Shown here: piece after piece, positions 41,869-50,602 of the stretch
How the letters are laid out: the number at the start of each line of letters is the position of its first letter
Position numbering within the stretch: position 1 is the first letter of the stretch
Origin: Streptomyces prunicolor NBRC 13075
Lineage (GTDB): Bacteria; Actinomycetota; Actinomycetes; Streptomycetales; Streptomycetaceae
Direction of reading: 5' to 3'
Assembly (NCBI RefSeq): GCF_000367365.1
Contig: NZ_BARF01000120.1
Coordinates: forward strand, 1-64,000
Length of the DNA: 64,000 nt
Notes under the pieces: generated by a model
Told to the model about the DNA's origin: nothing
Databases searched by the model: none
The model's input: the letters and a program-made list of their open reading frames with translations, nothing else
Position numbers and translations under genes: made by a program

Positions 41869-42723
41869 GTGCAGATCAAGCAGATCGCGGTGGTCGGCTG
41901 CGGCACCATGGGTGCCGGCATCATCCAGGTGGCCGCCCAGACCGGCATCGAAGTCGTCGGGGTCGAACGCACCGAGCCGGATGCCGAGGCCGCCCGGCTG
42001 CGCATCGAAGCCGGGCTTGAGGCCACCGCCTCCCGGGGCAGGATCACCCCCGAGCAGGCGCGCGAGGCCGCCTCCCGCTTCACCGTGACCACCGAGCTCG
42101 CCCGGGTGGCCGACGCGGACCTGGTGGTCGAGGCCGTGTTCGAGGACGTCGAGCTCAAGAAGGGCGTCCTCAAGGAGATCGACGGCCTGGTCGGGCCCGA
42201 CACGTTCATCGCGTCGAACACCTCGACGATTCCTCTGGTGATCCTGGCCGCCGCGACCAGCCGCCCCGATCGGGTCGTCGGGCTGCACTTCTTCAACCCG
42301 GTCCCGGCGATGAAGCTGGTGGAGGTGATCAAGACACCGGTGACGTCCGCCGAACACGTGCGGACCATGGTCGATCTCGCCGTGGCCATGGGCAAGAACC
42401 CGGTCGTCGTGAACGACGTGCCCGGCTTCGTGGGCAATCTGCTCATCGTCCCCTACCTGCTCGACGCGGTACGGGCCTTCGAGCGCGGCGTGGCCGACAT
42501 GGAGTCGATCGACAGCGTCATCCGCCTCGGGTTCAACCACCCCATGGGCCCGTTCAGGCTCAGCGACCTGATCGGCCTCGACATCGTCCACGACATGGCC
42601 GCGTCGATGTACGAGGAGTACAAGGACCCGCGGTATTTCCCGCCGCCGCTGCTCAAGCAGTACGTCCGGCTCGGATGGCTGGGTCGCAAGACCGGCCGGG
42701 GGTTCTACCGCTATGACGACTGA
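41869..42723 (+). CDS. 3-hydroxyacyl-CoA dehydrogenase (3-hydroxybutyryl-CoA type)
   Basis: The 284-aa protein has the NAD motif VVGCGTMGAGI at residues 8-18, SNTSTIPL, the signature HFFNPVPAMKLVE and NDVPGFVGNLL, and the C-terminal dimer domain ending RKTGRGFYRYDD. It oxidises 3-hydroxyacyl-CoA with NAD. The GTG at 41869 has CAGGAGG upstream. It overlaps the carboxyltransferase gene by 11 bp, so the two are cotranslated. Confidence 0.92.
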   Translation: MQIKQIAVVGCGTMGAGIIQVAAQTGIEVVGVERTEPDAEAARLRIEAGLEATASRGRITPEQAREAASRFTVTTELARVADADLVVEAVFEDVELKKGVLKEIDGLVGPDTFIASNTSTIPLVILAAATSRPDRVVGLHFFNPVPAMKLVEVIKTPVTSAEHVRTMVDLAVAMGKNPVVVNDVPGFVGNLLIVPYLLDAVRAFERGVADMESIDSVIRLGFNHPMGPFRLSDLIGLDIVHDMAASMYEEYKDPRYFPPPLLKQYVRLGWLGRKTGRGFYRYDD

Positions 42724-44143
42724 GGCGACGGCCGACCGCAGCCGGACGACCGACCCGCCGGCGCTCGTCGAGCAGTGGGACACGCACCTGCGCTCGGTGG
42801 ATCCGCTCCGGTTCGCGGGGTACGCCGTACCGGCGTCCGAGGACGAGTCGGTCCGCACCGGCGTGGTCTCCTTCGGCGGGGCCGAGGCCGTCTGGATCGA
42901 GTGCGACGCGAGCCGCCAGACCGGGACGATGGGCGCGGTCGCGGGTGAGCGGATCGTGCGCGCGTTCAACCGCGCCGCCGAGCGCCGACTGCCGGTCGTC
43001 GAGACGGTCGCCAGCGGCGGTGCGCGCCTCCAGGAGGGCATGCTCTCCCTGCTCCAGATGGCACGGACGTCGTCCGCGGCGGCCCGGCACGCGGCCGCCG
43101 GTCAGCTGACCGCCGCCGTCCTCCGCTCCCCCACCACCGGCGGCGTCTACGCTTCGTGGGCCTCGCTGGCCGACCTGCGGGCCGCCGAGCCGGGCGCGAC
43201 CATCGGGTTCGGCGGGCCGCGCGTCGTCGCCCAGGTGACCGGCGCGTTCCCACCGCCGACGTCACACACCGCCGAGTCGGCCCACCGGCACGGACTGGTC
43301 GACGCCCTCACACCGAACGGCGAGCAGTGGGGCTGGCTCGCCGCCGCGGTCGGTGCCCGCCCGGGCCCGCCGCTGACGCTGCCGCAGGGCCGGCCCGAGG
43401 GGCCCGACCCGACGCCGGTCCCGGCGGACCCGTACCTCCTCCTCCAGCGGTCCCGTGGCGCACGACGCCCGTCCGGCCTGGAATGGGCGAGCTGGCTGAC
43501 CGACTCCTGGGTGGAACTGCGCGGCTCCGACCCGGCCCTGCGCGCCGGCCTCGCGACGATCGCCGGTTCGCGTGCCGTCGTCGTCGCGATGGACAGATTC
43601 GCCGGGGCCGGTCGCCCGGCGCTGCCAGGACCGGGGGCATTCCGTCTCGCGCAGCGCGCGATCCTGCTCGCCGACCGGCTGCGGCTGCCGGTCGTCACCC
43701 TCGTCGACACCCCGGGGGCGGACCCGTCTCCGGAGTCGGAGGCCGCGGGTGTCGCGGGCGAGATCGCCCGCACCTTCCTGGCGATGGCGGAGCTGGCGTC
43801 CGTGAGCGTGTGCCTGTGTGTCGGAGAGGGCGGCAGCGGCGGTGCCATGGCGCTTGCCCACACCGACCGTTTCATCCTGCTCCAGGGCTCGGTCTTCTCG
43901 GTCATCGGCCCGGAGGCGGGCGCGGTGATCCTCTACCGCGACGCCGGGCGGGCGCCCGAGCTGACCCGCGCCCTGAAGATGACGTCCGCCGAGCTGCTGC
44001 GCCGGGGAGTCGTCGACCACGTCGTGCCCGAGAACGTGGACGCCGTGCGCGGAGCGCTGCTCGACGCTCTGGCGTCCGCCACGCCCGGCGAACGCGACAG
44101 CCGAGCCGACAAGGCGACCGCCCGCGCTCTCCTGGCCGGTTGA
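42713..44143 (+). CDS. Fused acyl-CoA carboxyltransferase (beta and alpha halves)
   Basis: The 476-aa protein joins two crotonase-fold halves like AccD and AccA. The N-half holds VVETVASGGARLQEG and the C-half VVTLVDTPGADPSPESEAAGVAGEIAR and GEGGSGGAMALAHTD. The AccD zinc finger is absent. It would carboxylate or decarboxylate an acyl-CoA using a biotin carrier, but no biotin carboxylase or carrier gene is in the window. It could borrow these from elsewhere, or act as a biotin-independent enzyme. Start overlaps the preceding gene. Confidence 0.85.
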   Translation: MTTEATADRSRTTDPPALVEQWDTHLRSVDPLRFAGYAVPASEDESVRTGVVSFGGAEAVWIECDASRQTGTMGAVAGERIVRAFNRAAERRLPVVETVASGGARLQEGMLSLLQMARTSSAAARHAAAGQLTAAVLRSPTTGGVYASWASLADLRAAEPGATIGFGGPRVVAQVTGAFPPPTSHTAESAHRHGLVDALTPNGEQWGWLAAAVGARPGPPLTLPQGRPEGPDPTPVPADPYLLLQRSRGARRPSGLEWASWLTDSWVELRGSDPALRAGLATIAGSRAVVVAMDRFAGAGRPALPGPGAFRLAQRAILLADRLRLPVVTLVDTPGADPSPESEAAGVAGEIARTFLAMAELASVSVCLCVGEGGSGGAMALAHTDRFILLQGSVFSVIGPEAGAVILYRDAGRAPELTRALKMTSAELLRRGVVDHVVPENVDAVRGALLDALASATPGERDSRADKATARALLAG

Positions 44144-44254
44144 CCGGACACCGGCCATCGACGGCAGCAGCAGAGGACGCCGGTGTCGGGGCGGCGACCC
44201 GCCGGACGAGGCACCGGCAAGTGATACCAACCGATTCGGAAGAGGAGTCTCTCC

Positions 44255-45190
44255 ATGCAGAAGATCGCCAAGACGACCGGTAGCCACGGCATCGGTCAGA
44301 TGATCCACGTCATCCACATGTCGGACGACGTGGAGAAGCTGAACCGCTTCTACGAGGACGTGTTCGGCGGGCTCCACTTCCTCGGCGTCGACGAGCCCAA
44401 CTATCTGCCGATCGAGGACAGGTACGCCGGCCTGTTCATGGTCGGTGACGTGTGCATCGAGACCATGGCGCCCGCGCTGCCGGCCGACGGAACCAAGCCG
44501 GTCGGCAAGTTCTACAACAAGTTCGGCGAGCACCTGCACTCCGTCGGCTACAAGGTCGACGATCTGCCGGGGCTCGCGGAGCGGCTGCTGGCCAAGGGGG
44601 TGTACATCGGCGCGCCGGGCGGCGGGAAGATCGAGAAGCTCGACCCGGAGACGCAGTACTTCTACCCGAGCCCGCGTGACACCGCCGGTCTGATGGTCGA
44701 GATGTGCCGGATCGACATGCCCAACGACCCCCGCGACCTGGAGACCTGGTCGTCCCAGGTGAAGATGTGGCGGTCCCACCCGCTCACGATCGAGCGTTTC
44801 TCCTACGTCACTCTCGGCGTGCGCGACCTGGAGTCGGCGGTCAGCACCTACGTCGACGTGATGGAGGCCGTTCCGGTCCAGCAAGGGATCGACGACGCCC
44901 TGCGGGCTCGTTTCCAGACGGTCCAACTCGGCGACTGCCTGCTCCAGTTGGCACAGCCGCTGGAGGAGCACTCCGACCTGGGCCGCCATGTGGCGAAGTG
45001 GGGCAACATGATCTACAGCCTCCGGTTCAAGGTGACGGACCTCGACTCGGTCGAAAGCTGGCTGAAGCGCAAGAACATCCGCACCGAGAGGCTCCGTGAG
45101 GACCTCGTGGTCACCGACGTCGAGGACTCGTACGGGGCCCCGATCTTCTTCACCACCGAGGAGATCCCGGGCGACCCCTTCGCCTCCTGA
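44255..45190 (+). CDS. Two-domain VOC (glyoxalase/dioxygenase fold) protein
   Basis: The 311-aa protein has two vicinal-oxygen-chelate modules, about residues 14-150 (IHVIHMSDDVEKLNRFYEDVFGG) and 180-305 (SYVTLGVRDLESAVSTYVDVM). The layout is that of extradiol dioxygenases and some isomerases, but the conserved His/His/Glu metal set is not obvious. It lies 112 bp after the carboxyltransferase with GAGGAG at the start. Ring cleavage should not be assumed. Confidence 0.8.
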   Translation: MQKIAKTTGSHGIGQMIHVIHMSDDVEKLNRFYEDVFGGLHFLGVDEPNYLPIEDRYAGLFMVGDVCIETMAPALPADGTKPVGKFYNKFGEHLHSVGYKVDDLPGLAERLLAKGVYIGAPGGGKIEKLDPETQYFYPSPRDTAGLMVEMCRIDMPNDPRDLETWSSQVKMWRSHPLTIERFSYVTLGVRDLESAVSTYVDVMEAVPVQQGIDDALRARFQTVQLGDCLLQLAQPLEEHSDLGRHVAKWGNMIYSLRFKVTDLDSVESWLKRKNIRTERLREDLVVTDVEDSYGAPIFFTTEEIPGDPFAS

Positions 45191-45657
45191 CCGCAACGCG
45201 GCGCGCGGCCCGCGCCCGGTGCCGATCTGACCGGCACCGGGCGCGGGTCACACGGCGAGCGCGGCACATCGAGGAGTACGACAGCGCGGGCCCGCCTTGT
45301 CCCCGAATGCGTGCGCACGAAGTGGCCGAGGCGGCTGTCGGCATGCCCGGCTTCGGCATCCCTGGGATGCCGAACTCCCGGCCGCCGCCGGGGACTTCAG
45401 CGCGTCTCCCGCGCCACGGCCCACGTGGCCGGCCTTGCCGGAGTCCCGCCCGTGCCGCGCGTCTCCGGCGACATCGGCGGCTGCCTGCGCCTGTTTCCGC
45501 GCCGCCGCCGGGGACTCCGGCCCGCTCTTCTGTGCGTCCATGCTGACGGCGTCCGCCGCTGTGATACGTCCGCCGGGATCACCGCTGCCGAGGTCAGCTG
45601 CCTGTCGGCTCGGCGGCTCGGCAACGGCACGGGAAAGGCGGCGGCCCGGGCCGGCGC
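45191..45657. other. Gap between the VOC and crotonase-fusion genes
   Basis: This 467-bp stretch holds the VOC terminator (45209-45247). The rest is low-complexity high-GC sequence with two identical 16-bp stretches exactly 120 bp apart (45381-45396 and 45501-45516). I find no convincing gene. Confidence 0.55.
45209..45247. terminator. Hairpin terminator after the VOC gene
   Basis: A perfect 16-bp inverted repeat (45209-45224 and 45232-45247) with a 7-nt loop. Confidence 0.85.
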
Positions 45658-46728
45658 TCAGGCGACCGGAGGACGGACCGGCTCCACCTCGTCGACCAGA
45701 CCCCAGCGCAGTGCCTGCCCGGCGTCGAGCGGGCACCCGCTGAGCACCAGGTACAGCGTGCGCCAGCGGCCGATACGGCGAGGGATGCTCACCGTGCCGC
45801 CCGCGCCCGGGATCAGCCCCATGCCCAGCTCCGGCAGCCGGAAGACCGTCCCGGGGTCGGCGACGATCCGGGAGGCGAAGGCGGGCAGCTCGATCCCGGC
45901 GCCTACGCAGGCGCCGTGCATCCGCACGGTGATCCGGTCCCGGAGTTCGTGCACCGAGCGGGCCGCGCCACCACGGGTGCGCACCAGGTGCGCCGTCGAC
46001 AGATCGGCGGCGACCCCGAACTCGCCGAGGTCACCGCCCGAGCAGAAGGAGGGGCCGTTCCCGTCCAGGACGACCTCGGCCACCGTCGCGTCGAGCCGGG
46101 CGACGTCCAGGGCCGCGACGAGCGCGTCCCGTAGCTCCCGGCCGTAGGCGTTGCGCCGCTCGGGCCGGTTCAGCGTGAGGTGAAGGGTGTCGCCGTCACG
46201 GCGGACCAGCACGGTCTCGGCTCTCGCGGGCGGGGGCACCGGCCGGTCGCCCCGGGCCGCCAGCCAGCGCGCGAAGCCGCCACCGGCGAGCAGGGTGGAG
46301 TAGGCGAGCGACTCCGCGTCCAGCGCCTGGTGCACGGCGAGATGCTCGCCGACCCGCAGGACCTGGCCAAGGACGACGGCCGCCTCGGGGTTGCCGAGCG
46401 CGTGGCCGTGCAGCACCCGGGCCTCGGCGTCAGGATCCTCGACGGCGACCAGGCGGCGATCCCCGCCGTCGGCGGTTACCAGCGTCAGGTCCAGCGCCTC
46501 GGTCAGCGCGGCCGGGGGCGCGGCGGCGCGGGTGACGCCGACGAGCAGGCGGTCGCACTCCTGGGCCCGCTCCACGGCGCGTCGGAGGACGGCCGTACTG
46601 CCGAAGGGGCGGTCCAGGTCGACCAGCAGCAACGGGTCGACCACGGCGCCGCCCTCGGCGAGCAGGTCTGCGTGGGCCGCGCCTGCGGCCAGGTCCGCCA
46701 CGGAGATCGCACTGCGAGTCAACATCAT
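45658..46728 (-). CDS. Enoyl-CoA hydratase/isomerase with extra N-terminal domain
   Basis: The 356-aa protein has a canonical crotonase domain from about residue 165: PSFCSGGDLGEFG, GAGIELPAFASRI and LPELGMGLIPGAGGTVSIPRRIG, with both catalytic Glu. The first ~165 residues (ISVADLAAGAAHADLLAEGGAVVDPLLLVDLDRP...) are not part of a normal hydratase and look like a degenerate second crotonase-like half. It lies only 19 bp from the divergent gene at 46748, so both may use leaderless transcripts. ATGs at 46728 and 46725 are both possible starts. Confidence 0.82.
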   Translation of the reverse strand: MMLTRSAISVADLAAGAAHADLLAEGGAVVDPLLLVDLDRPFGSTAVLRRAVERAQECDRLLVGVTRAAAPPAALTEALDLTLVTADGGDRRLVAVEDPDAEARVLHGHALGNPEAAVVLGQVLRVGEHLAVHQALDAESLAYSTLLAGGGFARWLAARGDRPVPPPARAETVLVRRDGDTLHLTLNRPERRNAYGRELRDALVAALDVARLDATVAEVVLDGNGPSFCSGGDLGEFGVAADLSTAHLVRTRGGAARSVHELRDRITVRMHGACVGAGIELPAFASRIVADPGTVFRLPELGMGLIPGAGGTVSIPRRIGRWRTLYLVLSGCPLDAGQALRWGLVDEVEPVRPPVA

Positions 46729-46747
46729 CCTGGCCTAGCATCCTGAC
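46729..46747. promoter_or_regulatory. 19-bp divergent intergenic region
   Basis: Only 19 bp separate two divergent start codons. On the plus strand TAGCAT at 46736-46741 lies 6 bp before the ATG at 46748, as for a -10 element of a leaderless transcript. On the minus strand CAGGAT sits 11 bp before the ATG at 46728. Confidence 0.45.
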
Positions 46748-48034
46748 ATGGTCACTTGGTCCCCGGGATCCTCCGCCGAGACCGCGCGCGACTGGGCGCG
46801 GAGCGGGGTCCTGCCGCTGACCGGCCACAGTACCGGCCCGCCGATCGTACCCGCGGGCGCCGCCGCCTCCTGGGCGGATCGGATGGCCGACCGCGTCGAG
46901 CTGGCCACCAGGGGCTCCCGCCACCCGGTCCGGATCGACGGACCGCGGCTGCTGTCCGAGCGTGCGGCGCTCACCGGAGGGATCCGCCGGGGGCGGCTGT
47001 CCGTCGGCGGCAGTTGCCGGCTGCTGCCGACGCTGGACGGCTGGGCGGCGGTGTCGTCCGCCCGCCCGGACGACCCGCTGTTGTGGAGCGCGCTGATCGG
47101 CCACGACCTCGACGAGCGGTTGCCGCAGCGGCTGGCCGCCTGGCTGGCCGAGCACAGCGGTGCCCAACTGGACGAGCGGGCAACGCTGTTGAGCCTGGCC
47201 GCTGGATCGGTCGGGGCACCCGGACGGCAGGGGGACGGCGAGGGTGGCGTGGGCCGTCGCGCCGAGCCGCCGCAGCCGGGCAGGCCGCGCTCGGTGGAGC
47301 GGCTGCTGGTGGTGGACTTCAGCGCACTGTGGGCCGGCCCGCTGTGCGCGCACCTGCTCGGTCTCGCGGGCGCGGACGTGGTGAAGGTCGAGGTCCCTTC
47401 CCGCCCGGACGGCGCCCGCCAGGGCAACCGGCCCTTCTACGACCTGCTGCACGGCGGCCACCGCTCAGTCGCACTCGACCCGGCGGACCCCGCCGGGCGC
47501 GCCGCCCTGCACGCGCTGGTGCGCAGGGCGGACATCGTCGTCGAGGCGTCCCGCCCCCGCGCGCTGGCCGGGTTCGGACTGGACGCCCTGGCCGAGGTGG
47601 AGCGCGGCTGCACCTGGGTGTCGATCACCGCCCGCGGCCGGGCCTCGGACAAGGTCGGCTTCGGCGACGACGTGGCCGCCGCGAGCGGACTGCTGGCGTG
47701 CGACGAGCGAGGTCTGCCGGTCTTCTGCGGGGACGCGATCGCCGATCCGCTCACGGGTCTGACCGCCGCCACGCTGGCCCTGTCCGAGCCCGAGGGCGGC
47801 GGCGGGGTGCTGTGGGACGTGGCGATGGCGGACGTCGTGGCAGCGACCCTCGAAGGAGGGGGGACCGGCCCAGGGACGCGGGTGCGACGGGCCGGGACCG
47901 GCTGGACGGTGGACACCGGGCAGGAACGGGTTCCAGTCCTCGCGCCGGTCGCCAGGACCCCACGAGCCGGCGCGCCCGAACTGGGCGCCGACACCGGCGC
48001 GGTACTGCGACGGCTCGGGATCGCCGCACCGTGA
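46748..48034 (+). CDS. CaiB/BaiF CoA transferase-like protein, atypical architecture
   Basis: The 428-aa protein has the class III CoA transferase N-domain (LVVDFSALWAGPLCAHLLGLAGADVVKVEVP) only from about residue 185. The first ~180 residues resemble the small C-terminal domain of the family (LLPTLDGWAAVSSARPDDP). The order therefore looks permuted, or the gene is a trimmed half of the two-domain CoA transferases common in actinomycetes. A candidate catalytic Asp is in VLWDVAMADVV. Activity is plausible but uncertain. Confidence 0.75.
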   Translation: MVTWSPGSSAETARDWARSGVLPLTGHSTGPPIVPAGAAASWADRMADRVELATRGSRHPVRIDGPRLLSERAALTGGIRRGRLSVGGSCRLLPTLDGWAAVSSARPDDPLLWSALIGHDLDERLPQRLAAWLAEHSGAQLDERATLLSLAAGSVGAPGRQGDGEGGVGRRAEPPQPGRPRSVERLLVVDFSALWAGPLCAHLLGLAGADVVKVEVPSRPDGARQGNRPFYDLLHGGHRSVALDPADPAGRAALHALVRRADIVVEASRPRALAGFGLDALAEVERGCTWVSITARGRASDKVGFGDDVAAASGLLACDERGLPVFCGDAIADPLTGLTAATLALSEPEGGGGVLWDVAMADVVAATLEGGGTGPGTRVRRAGTGWTVDTGQERVPVLAPVARTPRAGAPELGADTGAVLRRLGIAAP

Positions 48035-49440
48035 ACGGCCTGCTGATCCGCGGTGCGGAGGTGAACGGGGAACTGCTCGACGTCCGGATCGGGCGCGGCC
48101 GGGTGGTGGAGCTGGGGTGGTCGTTGCCGCGTGCGGACCGGGCCGAGGAGCTGGTGGAGGCGCACGGCGGCACGCTGCTCCCCGGGCTGACGGATCATCA
48201 CATCCATCTGTTCGCCACCGCCGCCGATCTGGCGTCCGCCTCCTGCGACCCCGCCACCACGCCCGACCGGGCCGGACTCGCCCAGGTGTTGCGGCGTGCG
48301 AGGCCGGACGGGCACGGCTGGATCAGAGGCGTGCGCTACCACGAGTCCACGGCCGGAGATCTGGACACGGCCGGTCTCGACGAGCTGCGCGACGATGTTC
48401 CGGTCCGGCTGCAACACCGCAGCGGCGCCCTGTGGGTGCTCAACTCCCGTGCCGCCGAGGCCGTCGGACTCGGCAGCGGGGACCACCCCGGTATCGAGCG
48501 GGACGCCGGGGGGCACCCGACCGGGCGCCTGTGGCGGGCCGACGACTGGCTGCGCGCGAGGCTGCCGCGCGGCGAACCGCCCTCGTTGGCCGGGCTGAGC
48601 CTGTTGCTGGCCGGGTACGGCATCACGGCCGTCACCGATGCGAGCCCGGAACTGGACACCGGCACGGTCGAGGCGATCTCGGCGGCGACGGCGAGCGGCG
48701 AACTGCGCCAGCGAGTGCTGCTGCTGGGCGCGCCGCTCAGCAGCACCCCGGGCTCCGCCCCTGGCCGGAACCTTCCGGAAGCCGGCCCCTGGAAGATCGT
48801 GCTCGCGGACTCCGGTCTGCCCGCCCTCGACGAGTTGACCGAAGCCGTCGCCGCCGCGCACCGGGCCGGTCGGCCGGTCGCCGCGCACTGCGTGACCCGG
48901 GAGTCGCTGCTGCTGTTCCTGATCGCGCTCAAGGAGGCCGGCAGCCTGCCCGGCGACCGCCTTGAACACGCCTCCCTCGTACCGGCCGACGTCATTCCCG
49001 GCATCCGCCGACTCGGCCTGCGGGTGGTGACCCAGCCGGGATTCCTCGCGGACCGCGGCGACGACTTCCTGCGCGGCACTCCCGCATCCGAGCACGACGA
49101 GCTGTACCGCTGCGCCTCGCTGCGCGCGGCCGGTGTTCCGCTGGGGCTGTCCAGCGACGCCCCGTACGGGCCGGTCGATCCGTGGGCGGTGATGCGGGCG
49201 GCGGTACGGCGACGCACCCGCTCGGGCACGGTCGTCGGCCCCGGGGAACGGCTCACCGCCGCGCAGGCGCTGGACGGCTATCTCTCCCCCGGGCAACGGC
49301 CCGGCGATGCCCCGCGCCGCGTCCACGTGGGAGCCCGGGCGGATCTGGTGCTGCTGCACACCCCGTTGGGCGCGGCACTCGACCGCCTGGACACCCGGAT
49401 CGTCCGGCTGACCCTCGTCGGCGGGCATCGGGTGGCGTGA
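48031..49440 (+). CDS. Amidohydrolase_3 (YtcJ-like) metal-dependent hydrolase
   Basis: The 469-aa protein has the metal motif LLPGLTDHHIHLF, the mid-barrel HCVTRESL and LEHASLV, and the late GLSSDAPYGPVDPW loop with its Asp. It starts at GTG 48031, overlapping the CoA-transferase-like stop (GTGA), so the two form an operon. Members hydrolyse cyclic or linear amides and related bonds; the substrate is unknown. Confidence 0.85.
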   Translation: MNGLLIRGAEVNGELLDVRIGRGRVVELGWSLPRADRAEELVEAHGGTLLPGLTDHHIHLFATAADLASASCDPATTPDRAGLAQVLRRARPDGHGWIRGVRYHESTAGDLDTAGLDELRDDVPVRLQHRSGALWVLNSRAAEAVGLGSGDHPGIERDAGGHPTGRLWRADDWLRARLPRGEPPSLAGLSLLLAGYGITAVTDASPELDTGTVEAISAATASGELRQRVLLLGAPLSSTPGSAPGRNLPEAGPWKIVLADSGLPALDELTEAVAAAHRAGRPVAAHCVTRESLLLFLIALKEAGSLPGDRLEHASLVPADVIPGIRRLGLRVVTQPGFLADRGDDFLRGTPASEHDELYRCASLRAAGVPLGLSSDAPYGPVDPWAVMRAAVRRRTRSGTVVGPGERLTAAQALDGYLSPGQRPGDAPRRVHVGARADLVLLHTPLGAALDRLDTRIVRLTLVGGHRVA

Positions 49441-49779
49441 CGCGCCGGCGCGGCGCCCGCCCGCGAAGACCGCAGTCGCCCGGTCGCCCCCGGGCAGGCG
49501 GGGAAACCGGCCGCCACAACCCCGGGCATGCTGCCCTAATCACCTAACTAAGTTCAGTTATGACTGCACTGCGCACTCAGGACGCCGACGAATCACCCCG
49601 AGTGATACAGGTCACAGCACAGGGAGCTTTGGTTGACGCGTCGGGATACAGGGCAGGCAGCCAGACGCCGTAGTCCGCTGAGGGCAGACGTCAGGGAACC
49701 GGCACGACTTGTCGGACCGCGACCCCTGGAGCCGCGAGCGCAGCCGTTCATTAAGCTCACACGCAAGGGAGAGGACCGT
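49441..49779. other. Upstream region of the interrupted TetR gene
   Basis: This 339-bp stretch holds the imperfect palindrome at 49545-49560. I see no gene in it. Confidence 0.55.
49545..49560. promoter_or_regulatory. Imperfect palindrome upstream of a TetR gene
   Basis: TAACTAAGTTCAGTTA has 5-bp perfect arms (TAACT/AGTTA). It could be the operator of the TetR gene that starts at 49780. Confidence 0.4.
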
Positions 49780-50520
49780 ATGAGCACGCAGTCGGCAGCC
49801 AGTGGGCGGGCATGAAGCCCTCGTGGTCAGGGCGAACAACTGCGCAGGGAGATCTTGCGCGCGGTGGGGCGGCTTCTCGACGAGTGGGGCGGCGTGGACA
49901 AGCTCACCATGCGAGCCGTGGCGCGCGAGGTGGGCGTGGCGGCCCCCAGCATCTATCTGCATTTCTCCGACAAGGCGGAACTCGTCTGGGCGGCACTGGC
50001 CGACAAGTACGAGGACCTCCCGACTCGCATGCGCGCAGCCGACGCGGAAGCGGCCGACGGCGGAGCCAACGCCCGGGAGCGGCTACGCGCCCAGGGGCAC
50101 GCCTACTGCCTCTTCGCCCGTGAATATCCCGGTCACTACCGGCTGATGTACGAGGTGCGTCAGCCGCCCGTCCCGACGGCTCGCCTCCACCTGCACCCGT
50201 CTCGGCATGTCTCGCTCTCCCTGCGCGAGGCGTTCGCCCGATGCCGGGAGGCCGGCTACCCGCTGCCGATGCCCGACGAGCAGGCCGCGCAGACACTGTG
50301 GGCGGGACTGCACGGCTTCATCGCGCTGCAGCACACCCTGTCGAGTACCGCACAGGCACAAGAACCCGTGGAGCCCCTGGCCGACGGCCTCGTCGACACG
50401 CTGATCCCGGCGGAGCCCGCGGACGAGCCGCAACCGCCGGCGGCCGACACCGAAGCGGCACAGCGGATCCGGGCGGTCCTCTCGGGCCGGAGCGATACGA
50501 CATCGGCGGAAGCCAGTTGA
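49780..50520 (+). pseudogene. TetR family regulator with an in-frame TGA at codon 12
   Basis: An ATG at 49780 with a strong GGGAGAGGA site begins MSTQSAASGRA, then meets TGA at 49813-49815. The same frame continues SPRGQGEQLRREILRAVGRLL into a full TetR protein (helix-turn-helix TMRAVAREVGVAAPSIYLHF, then a complete ligand domain to AEAS). The only downstream start before the first helix is a TTG at 49855, which would remove half of helix 1. The rest of the gene is intact. It may be a recent pseudogene, or be translated from TTG or by readthrough. Confidence 0.75.
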
Positions 50521-50602
50521 CGAACCGTCGGCGACAGGTCTCGCTCGCCGTCCCACCCAAGAGCCCGAAGACCTCGGGCACTGCCATATGTCCTACCTCT
50601 AA

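Noticed and set aside
44255..45190. Ring-cleaving extradiol dioxygenase call for the two-domain VOC protein.
   Set aside because: The fold matches, but I could not find a convincing His-His-Glu metal set, so only the fold is claimed.
45381..45516. Two identical 16-bp GC-rich stretches exactly 120 bp apart as a repeat element.
   Set aside because: They are low complexity and there are only two copies; chance cannot be excluded, so no repeat feature is claimed.
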